From assembly GCA_965603075.1 (NCBI GenBank), contig CBFDBO010000008.1, positions 1-64,000 on the forward strand: DNA of 64,000 bases. The letters are read 5' to 3'. Both the position numbers and the translations under genes were made by a program. A model generated the notes under the pieces. The model was not told where the DNA came from, searched no databases, and worked only from the letters and a program-made list of their open reading frames with translations. Origin of the DNA: JABJOR01 sp965603075 (GTDB taxonomy: Bacteria > Pseudomonadota > Alphaproteobacteria > Rhodospirillales > Casp-alpha2). Within the stretch, counting starts at the first letter, position 1. Each line of letters begins with the position of its first letter. This document shows, in pieces, positions 17,196 to 25,189 of this stretch.

Positions 17196-17594
17196 ATGCA
17201 GAATTATTCTAACATGACCATGATACTGGCGATAGCAGCGGGCGGTGCTATAGGGGCTGTGGCACGTTATTTTGTCATGAGCACCGCTGGACATTTAATC
17301 GGTCATGGATTTCCTTGGGGAACGGTTATTGTCAACGTCGCGGGTTCCTTTGCTCTGGGTGCATTAATAGAGACCATGGCGCTTGTTTGGTCCCCTTCGG
17401 AGGCCATTCGTGCGCTGTTGATCGTCGGTGTGCTGGGATCGTTTACAACATTTTCGACTTTTTCGCTGGATATTCAAAGCCTCATCACCCGTGGTGACTT
17501 TGTTCAGGCCGGCAGCTATGTCATTGGGTCCGTAATTGCGGGCGTTGTCGCCCTTCTGGCTGGCATGGCATTATTTCGACTAATTTGGAGCTAA
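17196..17594 (+). CDS. crcB: Fluoride channel CrcB/Fluc
   Basis: The 132-aa protein has four hydrophobic segments and the Fluc motifs GGAIGAVARYF, GTVIVNVAGSF (pore Asn) and GVLGSFTTFSTFS (Phe-box). Such proteins export fluoride as antiparallel dimers. It starts 9 bases after rarA. No room exists for a dedicated fluoride riboswitch. A second ATG at 17214 is possible. Confidence 0.94.
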   Translation: MQNYSNMTMILAIAAGGAIGAVARYFVMSTAGHLIGHGFPWGTVIVNVAGSFALGALIETMALVWSPSEAIRALLIVGVLGSFTTFSTFSLDIQSLITRGDFVQAGSYVIGSVIAGVVALLAGMALFRLIWS

Positions 17595-17603
17595 TATAAA
17601 ATA

Positions 17604-18629
17604 ATGAGTGGTGTTCACCATATTGAAGTATCTTCTGATGAAGAAGGTATGCGCTTGGATCGTTGGTTTCGGTCCCATTTTCCTGATGTCAGTCAAGGGC
17701 AATTACAAAAGCTATTACGCAAGGGTGATATACGTGTGGATGGCGCGCGTGCAAAAGCCAATGTACATGTGGTCGGTGGGCAAAGTGTTCGCATTCCGCC
17801 TCTTAACATGAGTCCAAAAAGCGATAAAGAAAAACAATCCAACAAACCAAAAGTATCAGAGCAAGACCGTAAATACATGAACGATATGGTAATTTACCGT
17901 GATCATCATGTGATTGTGCTCAACAAACCTTCTGGGCTTGCCGTACAGGGCGGTACAGGGACAAAGGTGCATGTGGACGGCCTGCTGCCCGCTTTAGTAG
18001 AGGAGGGCGCTGAGAAGCCGCGTCTGGTCCACCGCATTGATAAAGATACCAGTGGAATTCTCGTCTTAGCGGCAACGGCAAAAGCCGCCCGTTTATTAAC
18101 GGAAGCTTTTAGAGGTAAGGAAGTACGGAAATTATACTGGGCATTGGTTGAAAATGCCCCCCGTCCCGCAAAAGGGAAGGTCGATATGGCCTTATCAAAA
18201 GCGATGACCGAAACCCGGGCCGGTGGACGCGAGCAAATGATCGTCGATGAAGAAGACGGCAAATGGGCCGTTACTCTTTATGAGACTTTGGAAAAGGCAG
18301 GCCAGAAACTTGCTTGGGTCTCACTTTATCCCCAAACAGGGCGTACCCACCAGTTACGTGTTCACATGGCAGAAATCGGCTCCCCAATCATTGGTGATGG
18401 TAAATATGGCAATCGGGATGCGGCGGAAGATGATGAAGGTCGCCCCTCGGGCTTTGATGTCTTATCAGAGCGTCTGCACTTGCACGCGAGAGGTGTAAGC
18501 ATTCCCAACCCCAGTGGGGGTGTTCTTGACATTGTCGCACCGTTGACAGGGCACATGAAAAAAACATGGAAGTCACTTGGCTTTAACGAAAACGAATATC
18601 CCGGCGTGCCAAATTGGCCGGAGTTCTAA
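17604..18629 (+). CDS. RluC-type 23S rRNA pseudouridine synthase
   Basis: The 341-aa protein has an N-terminal S4 RNA-binding domain (about 15-75), a Lys-rich linker (70-90) and an RluA-family catalytic domain. The motif HRIDKDTSG at 143-151 includes the catalytic Asp146. YPQTGRTHQLRVHMA near 240 and IGDGKYG are also family motifs. Domain order and length fit RluC, but RluA-family subtypes differ in target and the target is not proven. A bidirectional terminator follows. Confidence 0.92.
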   Translation: MSGVHHIEVSSDEEGMRLDRWFRSHFPDVSQGQLQKLLRKGDIRVDGARAKANVHVVGGQSVRIPPLNMSPKSDKEKQSNKPKVSEQDRKYMNDMVIYRDHHVIVLNKPSGLAVQGGTGTKVHVDGLLPALVEEGAEKPRLVHRIDKDTSGILVLAATAKAARLLTEAFRGKEVRKLYWALVENAPRPAKGKVDMALSKAMTETRAGGREQMIVDEEDGKWAVTLYETLEKAGQKLAWVSLYPQTGRTHQLRVHMAEIGSPIIGDGKYGNRDAAEDDEGRPSGFDVLSERLHLHARGVSIPNPSGGVLDIVAPLTGHMKKTWKSLGFNENEYPGVPNWPEF

Positions 18630-18650
18630 AACCTTCTAACGCCCATAAAA

Positions 18651-18683
18651 AAACGCCGGAAGGATTATACCCCTCCGGCGTTT
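18651..18683. terminator. Bidirectional terminator between convergent genes
   Basis: AAACGCCGGA (18651-18660) and TCCGGCGTTT (18674-18683) form a perfect 10-bp stem, extendable by AGG/CCC in the loop. A-rich sequence lies on one side and T-rich on the other. It serves both the pseudouridine synthase gene (plus) and the OmpA-like gene (minus). Confidence 0.9.
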
Positions 18684-18702
18684 AATTTTATGTCAGTAGA
18701 AA

Positions 18703-19590
18703 TTAGTTAGAGAGTGTGATTTCTACGCGACGGTTTTTAGCAGACTTTGTTCCGTCAGCACTTCCATCAACTGTACGATCTTCGCCGTAAGCCGTTGTCA
18801 GGATACGAGCGTTAACGCCCAGCAATTGAAGAAGATTATGAACATTCATACTTCTTTTTTCTGCCAGAGCATCATTGTACGCGCTTGCACCAGATGTATC
18901 GGTGTGACCGGAAAGTACAATGTAGCCGTTTTCGTCTTGGGCAAACTTATGCTTAGCCAAAGTTTTAATAAGGTTCGTTGCTGCACTGTCGATTACGGCG
19001 CTGTTGTAAGCGAAGTAAACCGTGAATGGTCCAGCAGTTTCCATTGCGTCCACTTCCGGAGCGGCAGCGGCAGGGGCCGCTTCAGCCACAGGAGCTGGAG
19101 CAGCGGCAGCCTTTTTGGTTAACGACTTCATCGCGATGTCGAAGTATTTACGGCAATTTGCGATATCATCAGGCTGTGTATCTTCTTCTTGTTCTTGGAG
19201 CCAGCAATCAAACATTGCTTGAGCACGCGCAGCAGCTTGTGGCTTTGTACGACGACCATCAAGTAAAGCTTCCGTTAGGGCAGCGTGCGCCGCTGTAAGC
19301 TCTTCAAGGGCAGCTTCTGGAATATCACGTTCTTCAATTGCTTGGGGACCAGGTAGTTCAAAATCTGCCTGAGCAATGGCCAACGCTTTACCACCGAAAT
19401 AATTGGAGTCGTCCCAATCTGATTCGTCGCGTTCTGCGTAAGCTAGATCCATATATTCTTGATGCAAAGCTGAAGCAAAGGGCCAACTTGCAATTTCTAA
19501 TTCACCGACTTCTTCTAGTTCTACTGTTCCACAGGCTGCCAATACTGGCAAAATCAAACCTAGGGACAGGAATTTTATGGCTTTTTTCAT
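18703..19590 (-). CDS. OmpA/Pal-family lipoprotein
   Basis: The 295-aa product starts with a lipoprotein signal ending LAAC (lipidated Cys20). An alpha-helical middle region and an Ala/Pro-rich linker (about 155-180) follow. The C-terminal OmpA-like peptidoglycan-binding domain has VYFAYNSAVID and the GHTDTSG...NDALAEKRSMNV motif. It probably tethers the outer membrane to the wall. The middle domain is not recognised. AGGAG lies upstream of the ATG. The long divergent spacer ahead of it carries repeats and presumably its promoter. Confidence 0.88.
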   Translation of the reverse strand: MKKAIKFLSLGLILPVLAACGTVELEEVGELEIASWPFASALHQEYMDLAYAERDESDWDDSNYFGGKALAIAQADFELPGPQAIEERDIPEAALEELTAAHAALTEALLDGRRTKPQAAARAQAMFDCWLQEQEEDTQPDDIANCRKYFDIAMKSLTKKAAAAPAPVAEAAPAAAAPEVDAMETAGPFTVYFAYNSAVIDSAATNLIKTLAKHKFAQDENGYIVLSGHTDTSGASAYNDALAEKRSMNVHNLLQLLGVNARILTTAYGEDRTVDGSADGTKSAKNRRVEITLSN

Positions 19591-19613
19591 TAGTGTTTTC
19601 TCCTGCTGATAAG

Positions 19614-19642
19614 TGTTTTATTGTGTTTTATTGTATTTATTG
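19614..19642. repeat. 10-bp tandem repeat in the leader of the OmpA-like gene
   Basis: TGTTTTATTG occurs at 19614-19623 and again at 19624-19633, followed by the near-copy TATTTATTG. It lies 24 bases from the start codon of the minus-strand lipoprotein gene, so it would be in its 5' leader. Confidence 0.7.
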
Positions 19643-19721
19643 GATATTCGCAGACTAAATTGATTAAAGCATTTTTTGATCGTGCATTAGATCTTCTTTA
19701 AAAATGATGATACTGCACCAT

Positions 19722-19762
19722 CTTTTAAGTGTATACCCATTTTCTTTTATGTGTATATCCAC
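19722..19762. promoter_or_regulatory. Direct repeat spaced 22 bp (possible operator)
   Basis: CTTTTAAGTGTATACCCAT (19722-19740) recurs as CTTTTATGTGTATATCCAC (19744-19762), matching at 16 of 19 positions. The copies start 22 bases apart, two helical turns, as expected for paired binding sites on one DNA face. No known regulator is assigned. Confidence 0.4.
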
Positions 19763-19989
19763 TATTTATATGGGGGATAATAAGTTAATTGGTTGCTCTT
19801 AATTATTGTCCCTAAAAAAGTATATTCATCCTATAAAGGACTATAAATCGGTATTTTACAAAATCAAATACAAACTAGATCATTTATCAGTAAAAAAAAT
19901 CAATAATTCCGCATAACACGCTTTTTTGTTTCAAATATTTGATTACAATAATATCGCAATAATAATTGAAGAAAGCTTTTCAAAACCTC

Positions 19990-20667
19990 ATGACAAAAAA
20001 TCGTTTAGCTGTATTTGATTGTGATGGGACACTCGTTGATTCCCAACATTCCATAATTGCGACCATGACAGCAACGTTTAAACATCATGATTTGCCCCCA
20101 CCTGAACCATCAGATGTACGGCGTGTTATTGGTTTATCTCTTAGTGAAACCATGGCTGTGTTGCTGCCTGGCTCTGGACCAGACCATAATCAGGAAATGG
20201 CAGAAACCTATAAACACTTGTTTCATGATAAACGTATTACAGGTGATGTAGCCGAAACGCTATTTGAAGGGGCGAGAGATGTCATTGAAAAATTAACCCA
20301 TGATGGGTGGTTGTTAGGCGTGGCAACGGGTAAGGCTATGCGCGGACTTAAAGCCACATTGATACCGCATGGTTTGTTAGAACATTTTATCACCCTACAA
20401 ACAGCCGATATCGCCCTGAGCAAACCAAATCCAGATATGCTTCACCGTGCAATGTCTGAAACAGGGGTTGATGCAGCGGATACTGTGATGATTGGTGATA
20501 CAACTTTTGATATGGAAATGGCTCAAAATGCTGGCACCAAAAGTATTGGTGTGTCGTGGGGCTACCATGAAAGCGATGAACTCCATAACGCCGGTGCAAA
20601 GCACGTCATAGATGATTTTAGCACCTTACCATCAGTCCTTGAAAAATTAACGGAGGTAATGAGATGA
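19990..20667 (+). CDS. HAD-superfamily phosphatase (phosphoglycolate-phosphatase-like)
   Basis: The 225-aa product has the HAD motif I DCDGTLVDS with nucleophile Asp10, a helical cap domain, motif III lysine in SKPNPDM and motif IV MIGDTTFDMEMA. The substrate cannot be told from sequence; Gph-like phosphoglycolate phosphatases are the nearest type. The frame extends to a TTG at 19966, but ATG 19990 begins just before motif I as usual. It overlaps the AsmA-like gene by 4 bases. Confidence 0.85.
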   Translation: MTKNRLAVFDCDGTLVDSQHSIIATMTATFKHHDLPPPEPSDVRRVIGLSLSETMAVLLPGSGPDHNQEMAETYKHLFHDKRITGDVAETLFEGARDVIEKLTHDGWLLGVATGKAMRGLKATLIPHGLLEHFITLQTADIALSKPNPDMLHRAMSETGVDAADTVMIGDTTFDMEMAQNAGTKSIGVSWGYHESDELHNAGAKHVIDDFSTLPSVLEKLTEVMR

Positions 20668-22802
20668 GTAAATTAATAAAAATTCTAAGTGGTATTGGAC
20701 TACTTTTAATAGCTCTCGTCGTTGCTGTGGTTGCAATTTTATCGTCTATGGACTTTAACGAATATCGAACATTAATAGCCGAAAAAGTAAAAGAAGCTAC
20801 AGGTCGTACCGTCACTATTTCGGGTGATTTGGAATTAAATATATCGCTCTCGCCTTCTATTTCTGTAGATGGCATAACCTTTGGCAATGCAGCCTGGGGC
20901 AGTGCTAAAGAAATGGCGACAATTGATACTTTCGCGGCCGAAGTTGATTTACTTCCTCTCATCTCAGGCGATGTTCAGGTCAAACGTGTTGTCCTCAAAG
21001 GCGTGAATGTGCTTTTGGAAACAAAAAGTGATGGTACACCAAATTGGGAATTTGATACCGCCGGGTCAGGCTCTGATAGTTCTTCATCCGGCACTTCATC
21101 TGACACTTCACCAGGCAGCAGCAAATTGCCAGTGGTTCATACTCTACAAGTACGCGATGTAACCTTGGTTTATAAAGATGGTGTCACGGGTGAGACGCAA
21201 AATGTTTCTCTGCCGTTATTTGATGTATCATCATCCGGGGCCAGTTCTCCCCTTGAAATTGCCCTAGAAGCGTCCCTTAACAATGAAACAATTAAAGTTA
21301 GCGGACAATTAGGTTCTACGGATACATTAAGCAAAAACAATATGTTCCCAGTTAAACTTAATGTTTTGGCTCTGGGTGCTACCATCAATATAGACGGTAC
21401 GATATCTTCACCGCGCGAGGCCAAAGGCATCAACATGGGGTTCAATGTTTCGGGTGAAAATCTAGCAACGATCGCGGCACGTGGAATGGCCTTGGGTGGC
21501 GATAAAAGCGGTACACCACTGCCAGCAAGATCATTTTCTATTTCGGGTGCATTCCGCGATGGCGATAACGGCAATTTAGCAATTGATGGATTAAAGTTGA
21601 AAATTGGTAGCAGTGATATCGGTGGCAATATTGCGATTAATCTATCTGGTAGCGTTCCCTCAATAAGCGCTGACCTTTCTTCTGAGTTGTTTGATACAGC
21701 CGATGTTGCCGATGCGTCGCAAGAAAAAACCACAGAACCAACCACAGAACCAACCACAGAACCAACCTCAGGCTCTGGTGGGGCTGATGATGGGCGGGTA
21801 TTCCCCAGTGATCCATTGGTTTTGGATGGTCTGAACGCAGCAAACGTTGAAATTGACTATTCTGCTAAAAAATTAATAACCCCCGAAGCCACACTGGGTG
21901 ATGTGCACATTGCCTTGGTACTTGAAGAGGGTAGGTTGGCTGTGTCGCCCTTTGCTGCAACATATTCAGATGGTAAAATCAACGGTAACATCAAACTTGA
22001 TGGTTCCACGTCCATAGCAAAGCTCGACCTTAATGTGAGCGTGGACAAAATCGACTATGGCAAAATCTATAAAGCTAACGCCGGAGATGATATGGTACGG
22101 GGTAAAGCTGATATTATGGTCGATATCAATGGCTCTGGCGGTTCTGTGAGGGCTTTGATGGCGGGGTTGAATGGTAAGCTGCGTATCGTTACGGAAAAAG
22201 GTTATATTGATAGCGGTGCTCTGAGCTTTGTGACAGGGCCTTTAACCGCTCTGTTTGAAGGGGAAGACGCTAAAAACCTACGGTGCGCCGTTGTTGATTT
22301 TGATATCAAAAAGGGCATGGCAAACAGCAAAGCTACTATTTTTGAAACTGGCGGACTGTCCATCGTTGGCGAAGGCAGTGTTAATCTTCGTGATGAAAAT
22401 CTCGATCTGCATTTTGACCCAAGGGCTAAAAATACGTCTTTGGCTTCTGCCGCTGAAATTGGCATTGTGGTCTCAGGCACCTTGAAAGAACCATCTTTTG
22501 GTCCGGATATGGGTGATTTGGCAAAGGGCGTCGCTTCAGCTGCTGCTGGGGTGGCAACAGGAGGGCTTTCAACCGTCATTGGCATGGTCGTTGGGACAGC
22601 TTCAGATGCAGCCGATACCACAGATTATTGTGCTTTAGCCTTAGCAGGTAAACCGTTGAAGGCGGCTGAAAGTACAGAACCTAAATCAACAACATCTTCT
22701 AGCTCAAACACCACGCCCCCCTCAGAAACCGCTGTTCCCGCGGTGGCGGAACCGGTTACAAAAGCCATTGATAATGTTTTAGATAATATTTTTGGGAATT
22801 AG
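20664..22802 (+). CDS. AsmA-family protein
   Basis: The 712-aa product has one N-terminal membrane segment (residues ~4-28). A long periplasmic beta-rich region follows, with the AsmA motifs FNEYRTLIAEKVKEATGRTVTISGDLELNISLSPSISVDGITFGNA at the start and the conserved C-terminal domain near 470-600. AsmA-like proteins are thought to bridge inner and outer membranes in lipid transport or outer-membrane homeostasis. Two low-complexity inserts interrupt it, a Ser/Gly/Asp stretch near 137-152 and TTEPTTEPTTEPT near 356-368. Its start overlaps the HAD gene (ATGA). Confidence 0.88.
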   Translation: MSKLIKILSGIGLLLIALVVAVVAILSSMDFNEYRTLIAEKVKEATGRTVTISGDLELNISLSPSISVDGITFGNAAWGSAKEMATIDTFAAEVDLLPLISGDVQVKRVVLKGVNVLLETKSDGTPNWEFDTAGSGSDSSSSGTSSDTSPGSSKLPVVHTLQVRDVTLVYKDGVTGETQNVSLPLFDVSSSGASSPLEIALEASLNNETIKVSGQLGSTDTLSKNNMFPVKLNVLALGATINIDGTISSPREAKGINMGFNVSGENLATIAARGMALGGDKSGTPLPARSFSISGAFRDGDNGNLAIDGLKLKIGSSDIGGNIAINLSGSVPSISADLSSELFDTADVADASQEKTTEPTTEPTTEPTSGSGGADDGRVFPSDPLVLDGLNAANVEIDYSAKKLITPEATLGDVHIALVLEEGRLAVSPFAATYSDGKINGNIKLDGSTSIAKLDLNVSVDKIDYGKIYKANAGDDMVRGKADIMVDINGSGGSVRALMAGLNGKLRIVTEKGYIDSGALSFVTGPLTALFEGEDAKNLRCAVVDFDIKKGMANSKATIFETGGLSIVGEGSVNLRDENLDLHFDPRAKNTSLASAAEIGIVVSGTLKEPSFGPDMGDLAKGVASAAAGVATGGLSTVIGMVVGTASDAADTTDYCALALAGKPLKAAESTEPKSTTSSSSNTTPPSETAVPAVAEPVTKAIDNVLDNIFGN
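21729..21764 (+). repeat. Three 12-bp tandem repeats inside the AsmA-like gene
   Basis: ACCACAGAACCA is repeated three times without change (21729-21740, 21741-21752, 21753-21764), encoding TTEP units in a linker. The unit is a multiple of three, so copy-number change would not break the frame. Confidence 0.9.
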
Positions 22803-22805
22803 TCA

Positions 22806-23528
22806 TTGAACGAAGCGAGCAAAGTGAGTACAGGGCGTTTTTTTGAGACCGCTACCATCGACACATCCGGTGATAATTGGGTTATCAACCTCGATGGGCG
22901 TCCCGTGCGGACGCCGGCTGGGCATGAGCAGTTAATCCCTGTCCAAGCTTTAGCCGTTGCCATAGCTGATGAGTGGAATAAACAGGGCGATAAAATTGTT
23001 CCTGCGACGATGCCACTTTGTGGTCTAATCAATGCTGCCATTGACCGGGTGGCTTTACAAAGAGAGACCTTTATCAACCAAATTGAAGAATTCTCCAAAA
23101 CTGATCTAGTCTGTTATTGGTCCGAAGAACCACCGATATTAGTAAAACGTCAATTTGATACATGGCAGCCTTTATTAGATTGGATGAAATCGACTTTTAA
23201 GGCAGAATTCAATACGTCCTCTAAAATTGTTCATGTTGCTCAACCAGAACAATCAATTTCATTGATTCGGGCAGAAGTCGAAAAGTTAAATGATTTTGAG
23301 TTAGGCGCTTTTACAGATATGGCGATGACCTTGGGCTCCGTCATTATTGGATTGGCTTTATTTCATAATCAGTTGACGACCGATCAAGCTTTCAAAGCTG
23401 CTTACTTAGATGAGTTATTTCAAATTGAAAAATGGGGCGAAGATTACGAAGCGATGGAGCGTCACAAAAATTTACGTGCCGATCTTGACGCTACTGTTGG
23501 ATTCTTGACTTTACTGCGCTCAAATTAA
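22806..23528 (+). CDS. ATP12-family F1-ATPase assembly chaperone
   Basis: The 240-aa product matches the ATP12 family: FFETATID near the start, NWVINLDGRPVRTPAGH, EWNKQGDKIVPATMPL, and the C-terminal AYLDELFQIEKWGEDYEAMERHKNLRADLD. In mitochondria ATP12 binds the F1 alpha subunit before assembly; alphaproteobacterial copies are its relatives. The start is a TTG at 22806, three bases after the AsmA stop, or a GTG at 22824. Neither has a strong ribosome binding site, so this is left open. Confidence 0.9.
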   Translation: MNEASKVSTGRFFETATIDTSGDNWVINLDGRPVRTPAGHEQLIPVQALAVAIADEWNKQGDKIVPATMPLCGLINAAIDRVALQRETFINQIEEFSKTDLVCYWSEEPPILVKRQFDTWQPLLDWMKSTFKAEFNTSSKIVHVAQPEQSISLIRAEVEKLNDFELGAFTDMAMTLGSVIIGLALFHNQLTTDQAFKAAYLDELFQIEKWGEDYEAMERHKNLRADLDATVGFLTLLRSN

Positions 23529-23544
23529 ATCTTTTAAATGCAAT

Positions 23545-23565
23545 TGCTGCATTGCAGCATAAATT
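23545..23565 (+). terminator. Weak hairpin with T-run after the ATP12 gene
   Basis: TGCTGC (23545-23550) and GCAGCA (23554-23559) pair around a 3-base loop and are followed by TAAATTTTT. The stem is short, so termination would be partial. It separates the ATP12 gene from the carboxylase operon. Confidence 0.35.
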
Positions 23566-23631
23566 TTTAGATAGTAATATATAGAAAATAAACAGATAGA
23601 ATTCGTTTTAGGGAGGGATTATTACATCGCC

Positions 23632-25164
23632 ATGCAAGATATTATTCGCCAATTGGAAGAAAAACGGGAACGTGCCAGACTGGGTGGCGGACAGAAAAGA
23701 ATAGACACCCAACATGCCAAAGGGAAACTTACCGCCCGCGAACGTATTGATATGTTATTCGACAAAGACAGCTTTGAAGAATGGGATATGTTCATGGAAC
23801 ACCGATGCACGGATTTCGGCATGGAAAATGAAAAAATCCCCGGTGATGGTGTGGTTGCGGGTTTTGGGACGATAAACGGGCGACTGGTGTTTGTTTTTTC
23901 ACAAGACTTTACCGTTCTTGGTGGTTCGTTATCAGCCTCGCATGCACAAAAGATCTGCAAAGTAATGGATCAAGCCATTAAAGTAGGGGCCCCAATAATC
24001 GGTTTAAATGATTCAGGTGGTGCCCGCATTCAAGAAGGTATTGATAGCTTGGCGGCTTACGCCGAAGTCTTTCAACGAAATGTGATGGCTTCCGGGGTTG
24101 TTCCTCAAATCTCTATGATCATGGGGCCCTGTGCGGGGGGCGCTGTTTATTCTCCCGCCATGACGGATTTCATTTTCATGGTTGAAGACAGCTCGTATAT
24201 GTTTGTGACGGGACCTGATGTTGTTAAAACAGTTACCCACGAAGAAGTAACCCACGAAGAATTGGGCGGTGCAACAACCCACACAACCAAATCTGGGGTC
24301 GCGGATAAATCTTTTGCCAATGATGTGGACGCTTTATTGTTTCTCCGTCGTTTTATGGATTTTCTGCCTTCAAGCAATCAAGAAAAACCACCCGAACGGG
24401 AAACTGAAGACCAACCCTCTCGCATGGAAATGTCCCTCGATACATTAATTCCCGACAATCCAAACAAACCTTACGATATGAAAGAACTGATTCGAAAGAT
24501 CATTGATGAAGGTGACTTCTTTGAAATTCAGCCAAATTACGCTGGAAATATCCTAATCGGTTTTGCCCGTATGGAAGGCTCAACCGTTGGCATTGTTGCA
24601 AACCAGCCCATGGTGCTTGCCGGGTGTTTGGATATCAATTCCTCAATCAAGGCCGCGCGTTTTGTTCGGTTCTGTGATTGTTTCAATATACCCATCGTTA
24701 CGCTGGTTGATGTACCGGGTTTCATGCCGGGAACATCGCAAGAATATGGCGGAATCATTAAACATGGGGCTAAATTATTATATGCCTACGCCGAAGCCAC
24801 CGTTCCAAAAGTAACAGTTATCACGCGTAAAGCCTATGGTGGAGCCTATGACGTGATGAGCTCTAAACATCTTCGTGGTGATGTAAATTACGCTTGGCCC
24901 ACCGCAGAAATAGCCGTCATGGGACCAAAAGGGGCGGTTGAAATCATCTTCCGTAAAGATATCGGCGACCAGAAAAAAATCGATGAGCGTACCGAAGAGT
25001 ACCGTGAACGCTTTGCCAATCCGTTTGTGGCGGGCAGCCGTGGATTTATTGATGATGTCATCATGCCCCACAATACACGCGCCCGGTTGTGTCGCTCGCT
25101 TCGAATGTTGAAGAACAAAGAAGATAGCAACCCTTGGAAAAAACACGGCAATATGCCGCTTTAA
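23632..25164 (+). CDS. pccB: Propionyl-CoA carboxylase beta subunit (carboxyltransferase)
   Basis: The 510-aa product is the carboxyltransferase half of an acyl-CoA carboxylase that makes methylmalonyl-CoA from propionyl-CoA. Crotonase-fold motifs are present: GLNDSGGARIQEG, MGPCAGGAVYSPA, and the second-half VPGFMPGTSQEYGGIIKHGAK and KAYGGAYDVM. Length and the biotin-carboxylase partner at 25190 favour PccB. The ribosome binding site is unusual: GGGAGGG sits about 14 bases from ATG 23632. Confidence 0.95.
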   Translation: MQDIIRQLEEKRERARLGGGQKRIDTQHAKGKLTARERIDMLFDKDSFEEWDMFMEHRCTDFGMENEKIPGDGVVAGFGTINGRLVFVFSQDFTVLGGSLSASHAQKICKVMDQAIKVGAPIIGLNDSGGARIQEGIDSLAAYAEVFQRNVMASGVVPQISMIMGPCAGGAVYSPAMTDFIFMVEDSSYMFVTGPDVVKTVTHEEVTHEELGGATTHTTKSGVADKSFANDVDALLFLRRFMDFLPSSNQEKPPERETEDQPSRMEMSLDTLIPDNPNKPYDMKELIRKIIDEGDFFEIQPNYAGNILIGFARMEGSTVGIVANQPMVLAGCLDINSSIKAARFVRFCDCFNIPIVTLVDVPGFMPGTSQEYGGIIKHGAKLLYAYAEATVPKVTVITRKAYGGAYDVMSSKHLRGDVNYAWPTAEIAVMGPKGAVEIIFRKDIGDQKKIDERTEEYRERFANPFVAGSRGFIDDVIMPHNTRARLCRSLRMLKNKEDSNPWKKHGNMPL

Positions 25165-25189
25165 TAAGCACTATATGGTTGGATAAACG

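Larger units (their letters stand above)
19591..19989. other. AT-rich divergent intergenic region
   Basis: This 399-base spacer separates the OmpA-like gene (minus) from the HAD phosphatase gene (plus). It is strongly AT-rich and contains no convincing gene. It holds a 10-bp tandem repeat at 19614-19642 and a pair of 19-bp direct repeats at 19722-19762, listed separately. Promoters for both flanking genes must lie here, but no box pair stands out. Confidence 0.6.
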
